Assembly: GCA_036785325.1 (NCBI GenBank)
Contig: JAXIVH010000032.1
Coordinates: forward strand, 767,486 to 831,485
DNA: 64,000 nucleotides
Direction: 5' to 3'
DNA from: Urophycis tenuis
Lineage: Eukaryota > Chordata > Actinopteri > Gadiformes > Phycidae
The position numbers and the translations under genes are program-made. This document shows positions 54,331-64,000 of the stretch, one piece after another; the first letter of the stretch is position 1; each line of letters opens with the position of its first letter. The notes under the pieces are model-generated. The model was not told the origin of the DNA, did not search any database, and saw only the letters and a program-made list of their open reading frames with translations.

Positions 54331-55301
54331 TCAGCAGAGAGAGCTGATCTCGCTCTTGCTGCAGCCCCACTTGCAGCAGGCGTTGGACAGCCCCACCACC
54401 ACGCCGCGGCCCTTGCGGTCGTCGGTGCGCAGGGCCTCCAGGATCTCCTCGGCGATGAGGGACCGCACGGTCCGGCGGAACCAGCCTGGGTCCTCCTCCG
54501 GCTGGAGGCTGCTGTCTGCGCCGCCGGCCTGGGTCACCCAGCCCTCTACGGACAGCCCACCCGGCGTGGAGCCCAACGCGTCAGCTTCTGGAGGAAGCAG
54601 AAGTTAACGTGCATTGTTTGTTCTGTTTTTGCATTTTGCTACTCAATACAGTAACAAAAAGGGGAAATGTCCCCTTATTTCCCATTAGCTTGTGATGATG
54701 ACATGATGCATGCCTTTGCAAAAGAGATGTTCAAATTGAGTCCCATTCACTTTGTTTTCAGATTCTGAGTGACCAACTGAACAACGACACACTCACTCAT
54801 ATCTGTTTCATTTATTTTGTGGACGACAAAGACACTGCGCTGAACACATTATCGCGACTGAGAAATAATTCTTCACAAAGACGAGGAACAGAGTAGGCCT
54901 ATACACAGAAACACGTAGACCTAAGACAACAAATGGCACGGCACACGCGACACAACACTGCACAGCAAGAACTAAACAAGTACACACACACACACACACA
55001 CAAATGTCTTTCACGCGCAAAGCGACCCAAAAAGGCAATCACTCCCAGATCCAAGCGCCACAGTTGAAACGAATCACAACAGTTGCTTTTTGCCGTGTGC
55101 AGTGCCCACAGTGGCGCGGTAACTGCCGCGGGTGTTCTCACCTGCGCTGCCCAGGGACCGCTTCCAGCGGGAACCTCCGCAGGTGAAGATGACCGCCCGG
55201 ATGAACTCTCGTCCGCAAAGCTTCACGCCGTAGGACTGGCCCTCGACGCCGCCTATGCCCGCCACCAGCAGGCACACCGCCAACGCTACGGCTTTCCACA
55301 T
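54331..55301 (-). CDS. rln3: relaxin-3 preprohormone
   Basis: Secreted insulin-superfamily neuropeptide, ligand of RXFP3-type receptors. Exons 55301-55142 and 54587-54331, phase-1 intron inside the C-peptide as in the family; 138 residues (human 142). The signal peptide spans about residues 1-21 (MWKAVALAVCLLVAGIGG). The B chain carries CGREFIRAVIFTCGGSRW, with the receptor-binding RxxxRxxI spacing and the GGSRW end, followed by KR. The C-peptide is followed by DDRKGR, then the A chain with the invariant CCKWGCSKSEISSLC. All six cysteines are present. The 5' UTR contains a dinucleotide repeat (55318-55406). Identity is certain at the mature-peptide level. Confidence 0.98.
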
Positions 55302-55316
55302 AGTGCACCCCACCGA

Positions 55317-55409
<93 letters not shown>

Positions 55410-55596
55410 CACACGAGCAACAGCAGGCCAACCACCAGTGCGTGTGCACTTGTCTGAAGGAGATGACTGAATTGCAGTCCACACTTTATCCTCCGTCTCT
55501 GTCTTTGCTTTTTGCCGGTGTCGTTCGGAGCACGGCGCTCGGCTCTCTGCGTGTGCTTTGGTGTGGCGGTGACTCTGCAGCGTGACCCTGGCCTTG

Positions 55597-55602
55597 TTTA
55601 TA
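55597..55602 (-). promoter_or_regulatory. rln3 TATA box
   Basis: TATAAA on the minus strand within CCCTTATAAACAAGG, about 300 nt upstream of the rln3 start codon. Position suits transcription from about 55570 and a 5' UTR that includes the (GT)n tract. Inference from motif and distance. Confidence 0.55.
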
Positions 55603-55619
55603 AGGGGGGTTCCACAGCC

Positions 55620-57480
55620 CACGGTGATGACGAGGGGCCGACTACGCATGTAGACGCCTGTCTGAGGGACTAAGAGATTGGGGCGAGAGATACGGTGGGA
55701 GACCTTTATCAAAACAAAAGTAGGAATAATTAGGCAATACTGCGGATGTCACAACCTCTGGGATGTGACTGAATTTCAGAACAGAATTTGAACACTCTAT
55801 TATGCAGTGACTATCTCTACGCAACATAATCCTCACTTTGACCTGGCTTGAAAAAAATGTAGACCCCACTCCTGCTCCCGACTTGTGTTGGTGTTGAAAA
55901 AGTCCCAACGCTCGATGTGATTCACTTTATTGTTGAGTGTTCCATGCATTCACAGTCAGTTTGATTACAGAACAACTGGATTCCAAAACACAAGAGACCT
56001 GCAACATACCGTTCACTGCAACGGCCATTCTTAAAGAGAACCTTCCAGATCTCTTCAGACACATGATGTTAGACTTGACTTGCGGTTATGGCCACACAAT
56101 AGAATTATTAGCAGCAATGGGCCTTATTCACCTTGCAGCCATCTTTGGTCTTGTCTTGGTTCTTAATGCTAGCTGGGTGATGGAACTGTTCAGCATTCAG
56201 ATCCATCACCCAGCTGGTGTTTATGACCAAAACGCCAGGGGAATAAGGCCAATTGCTCATAATTGTACACAGTAACATTCCTGAGTCTGTTGTAATGTTC
56301 TTTCTATCTGATCTATGTCTATATGTAGGCCTATTCATTTATTTTTCACCCGGCAGACCACCAGTCTCACCTCACTCTATTGGGTATAGGGTAAAGGATA
56401 AGTGCCAGGCTCGTGATATTTCCAAAGTCAGATAACATAGAAGTCATTTAATGAGTCAGACAGGAGTCAGGTTATTATCTGGATCCCAGAGGTCAAAGGC
56501 CACTCATTTTTGGAGGTGATAATGGGGGGGGGATAATGAATTAGTAATGAATCAGTTCATAAGAAGAAAACAATGTGACATTTCTGGTGAATGTCTGGCT
56601 AGCCAAACATATCAACACATGCCATGATGATAAATAATACAACACAATACATAATATATAAATAAGTTAGGCCTATGCAGTGAAAGGGACCGTATTGTTA
56701 GCGTATATGGGTTGCAAAATATTGCATCAGTGATGCTTGTTGATGGATTATTTCTGTATGAGAAAATGCAATATTCAATGCAACTGCTTCAAAACTTTCA
56801 GAAAAGGAAAACACACCAAAAAAAAAGAAGCTAATAAAACCAAACAAGATACATTCCTTTATTTGAATACATATAGATAGGGTAATGAATGGTTTGATGA
56901 AAGCTTTTCTATTAAGGCTAAACAGAGACCTGACTGTGTAAGCCATAGGTACTCCCACAGAAGAAGATCAACTTGTTTATCCGTTCGTCTTGAACTAGAC
57001 ATTATCACCAAAAAGGGTCAGATATAGGGATTTCACGATTCTTGCCTTTAAAGTTATTTTAAAAATCTGACATTACTATGGCCCAGGTCTGTTAGAGAGC
57101 CCTACATTATCATATGCATGGATACAGTTACAATAGATAGGTTGTCTTTTAATGTTAATGATGTTGGAATGATGCTTGCTATGATCCCAAAAAGCCTAAT
57201 GTATCATTGAGTGCACTGGCTTTAATAATGCAGAAGAGAATACGAACATAGAACGTACAACTGAGTACTGGACCTGAATAATGATCGTAAGGGCCTTGCT
57301 ATTATTGATTTATAAAACATAACACTGAGTCGGATTGTGAGAAATCACGCAGATTTCTGCATTACAATTAACCAATGAATTTCCCTTGGATTTAATCTTT
57401 CGTAGCTATAACGTTTAATCTTCACGATATCCAGTGATTTTCAGCGCAGTTTAAAGGAAAGGCTTTGTATCGATACGTTT
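55620..57480. other. rln3-rfx1 intergenic region
   Basis: Divergent 5' ends of rln3 (-) and rfx1 (+). Apart from the palindromic MITE at 56.1 kb it is AT-rich single-copy-looking DNA. Confidence 0.55.
56113..56258. mobile_element. small palindromic MITE between rln3 and rfx1
   Basis: Ends GGGCCTTATTC / GAATAAGGCC with inner palindrome AGCTGGGTGATGGA / TCCATCACCCAGCT. About 146 bp, strong fold-back. Confidence 0.65.
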
Positions 57481-57568
57481 ATAGGTCGTTTCTCTTTAAC
57501 AGAAATTCGGAGCGCTTGGCCAATCAGAACAATGAAGGGGGAGGGAAGAAAGCGGGTGGGTAGCAACA

Positions 57569-57616
57569 GTTGCCCTGGTGAGGACGAAGCGCCATAGCCG
57601 CGGTAGCCCTGGCGAC
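57569..57616 (+). promoter_or_regulatory. paired X-box-like motifs in rfx1 5' region
   Basis: GTTGCCCTGGTGAG (57569-57582) and GTAGCCCTGGCGAC (57603-57616) fit the RFX-binding X-box pattern GTNRCC-N2-RGYAAC with three and one mismatches. They lie in a CpG-rich patch (57480-57720) upstream of rfx1, the likely promoter or first non-coding exon. Mammalian RFX1 is reported to repress its own promoter. Confidence 0.5.
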
Positions 57617-59322
57617 AAGAACCCCAGCAACGAGAATCAACAACAACAACAAACGAATCCTTAAAAATAAAAACAATTTACCGCTGGAAAGTTCACTCGG
57701 AAAAAGAGGTGAAGCTCTAAGCATATTTGAAATATATTAATCCCAGGCGGTCTTTAAATTTACATTACGCCGTTTTCCTGGTTCTTTCAGTAGCCATAAC
57801 ATGATTGTAATGTAAGCTAAAGTTAGCCGGTTAGCTAGCTGGTTGATTAATACTAATCACTAAGCCTATTCGTTGACCGTCTTGATGTGTGCTCGCTATT
57901 CATTCGGTATACATTGTAATGTGCTTGCCATGCCGACGCTTCCTCGGATGCATGCTCAGACAGGCCGTTGTTATGGCGATGTCAAATGCAAAGGGTACAA
58001 AATGGCGGTTGTTGTAGAGACCAGATTTCTTACTATCAATGCTTACGTTAGCCATTATGTTGGCTGTAATTTCATTGCTGCTGTTTCGATAGGACTGCAT
58101 GTGCTGATATTCATGGTCAGCGAGTGAGCCCATGTTTCTGGTCACCACTAACAGAGCAACTGCCACATTTAGCTGGTTAGTCCACTATGAAATGCTTCGA
58201 TTAGTTGGGTGGGAATTGATCACTTGCTGATCTCCAGGTACCTTTACGTTTGGGCAACTTTGTTGCCAATATATAAACTGCAGTGGAATGGGATGCAAGT
58301 TGTGTTGCACCTTTTGCCCTTCGGGTGCTGATTTGACGATATGCTTATTTAGAAATCCCTACAAAAGTGTAAGCCACGACTGCACAACGTCAAGTGTCAG
58401 AAGTTGAATAGGGAAGGGGCGTGGCAGGGAAGGGCGTTTTTCTTTTCAGGTGCGTGTATTTAGATTTCTCCTCGCAGTTAGGACTGAGATCTTTTTGTTG
58501 TCTGTAGACTGCATTCATACTCCTAATTACTGTAACTGTAAAAACTAAGTGGGAGGAGGAGACTGACTTTGCTACTGATCTGCTTCAGAATTTTGTCAAA
58601 GGAAGCGGAAGTAGCCCATTCAGTAAAGGACTGGCAATGTTGTCAGGCAAGCCAGTGAATATATTAACCGTGTATGTTGTGATCACATTACAGGTAATGT
58701 GATACCGCACCGCTTTCCCCAGTCAGTACTCCTCCCCCACAACTCCTTTCAAAGAGAACAACTAACCAATAAAGTATTATCCATTGATATGGGTCATTCA
58801 TGAGTATATACAGTACGACATCCATTTTGACAATACTTTTAGCTTGTAGAAAATAATCATCCAACATAATAATCGGAATTCAACTCAACTTTCACTTGTA
58901 TTGTATTTTTAGCAGCAGTAGCTGTGATGAAAGTCATGGTTATAATATAAAAGCAATTGACATTTTCTACAAAATTCAAGTCAAGGAACTTCAAAAAGTT
59001 AATTGCTATAAGGTATATATCGTTATTTAACAGCTTGTGCGTAATATTTTTAGCACAGCTAAATATTAGCGTTCCTGGTTGTTCTCCTCAAACCAGATGG
59101 TTTTGATGAACGCACTGTAGTTGAATATATTGAACCCTAAATCGTTGACAGAAAGCCAGTGCAATGGATTTTTAGACTGTGATGTTTAATGATGATAACC
59201 AACAAGGCATCCTGAAAATGGGAGCGGCCAAATGGTTAACAAACATTATTATTGCTATTGTAATGATTGTGTATATGTGTGGTTGCGTTCGCCTCACCAG
59301 TAGCAGATCCCCTGGTGGAGCC

Positions 59323-64000
<4,678 letters not shown>

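Overview
This window is vertebrate nuclear DNA, almost certainly from a ray-finned fish. It has GT-AG introns, very dense (AC)n and (AG)n microsatellites, tRNA-derived SINEs with the teleost 3' body 'TTTAGCAGACGCTTTTGTCC', an L2-type LINE, hAT relics and fold-back MITEs. The STR density would suit a gadiform, but the sequence alone does not fix the species. I rebuilt seven protein-coding genes exon by exon; in every one the splice phases close.

Layout: dhps (-, 4.6-11.8 kb), a gamma-subunit gene probably gng14 (+, 15.9-16.6 kb), fbxw9 (-, 17.6-22.6 kb), tnpo2 (-, 27.1-39.6 kb plus a long 3' UTR down to about 23.7 kb), il27ra (-, 42.1-53.0 kb), rln3 (-, 54.3-55.3 kb) and rfx1 (+, 59.3 kb to beyond the window edge). 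As I recall the human map, DHPS/GNG14/FBXW9/TNPO2 lie at 19p13.13 and IL27RA/RLN3/RFX1 at 19p13.12, so the window joins two blocks of one ancestral neighbourhood. The genes do unrelated jobs: eIF5A hypusination, G-protein signalling, F-box/WD substrate recognition, nuclear import, cytokine reception, a neuropeptide, and a winged-helix transcription factor.

The most interesting system is hidden in the tnpo2 introns. Thirteen short antisense-looking repeats have the full layout of box C/D snoRNAs on the host-gene strand: terminal stem, C box, D'/C' boxes, D box, terminal stem. They fall into three families. Family A has eight recognisable copies and one decayed copy, with a guide complementary to the 28S peptidyl-transferase loop. 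Family B has three copies and looks like SNORD41, whose human host is TNPO2. Family C has two copies with a guide complementary to 18S. No intron carries more than one copy. This is a lineage-expanded snoRNA host gene.

Other notable points: a one-base homopolymer frameshift in the glycine-rich exon of rfx1, an alternative in-frame donor there, and an unexplained 225-nt phase-0/0 exon-like segment in an rfx1 intron; a perfect 141-bp coding duplication that doubles the tyrosine-motif tail of il27ra; nested transposons (three deep at 12.1-14.9 kb, two deep at 2.1-3.4 kb); an interstitial telomeric array in a dhps intron; and several strong hairpins. Stretches not listed as features are introns or intergenic DNA in which I saw only simple repeats and unassigned repeat debris.
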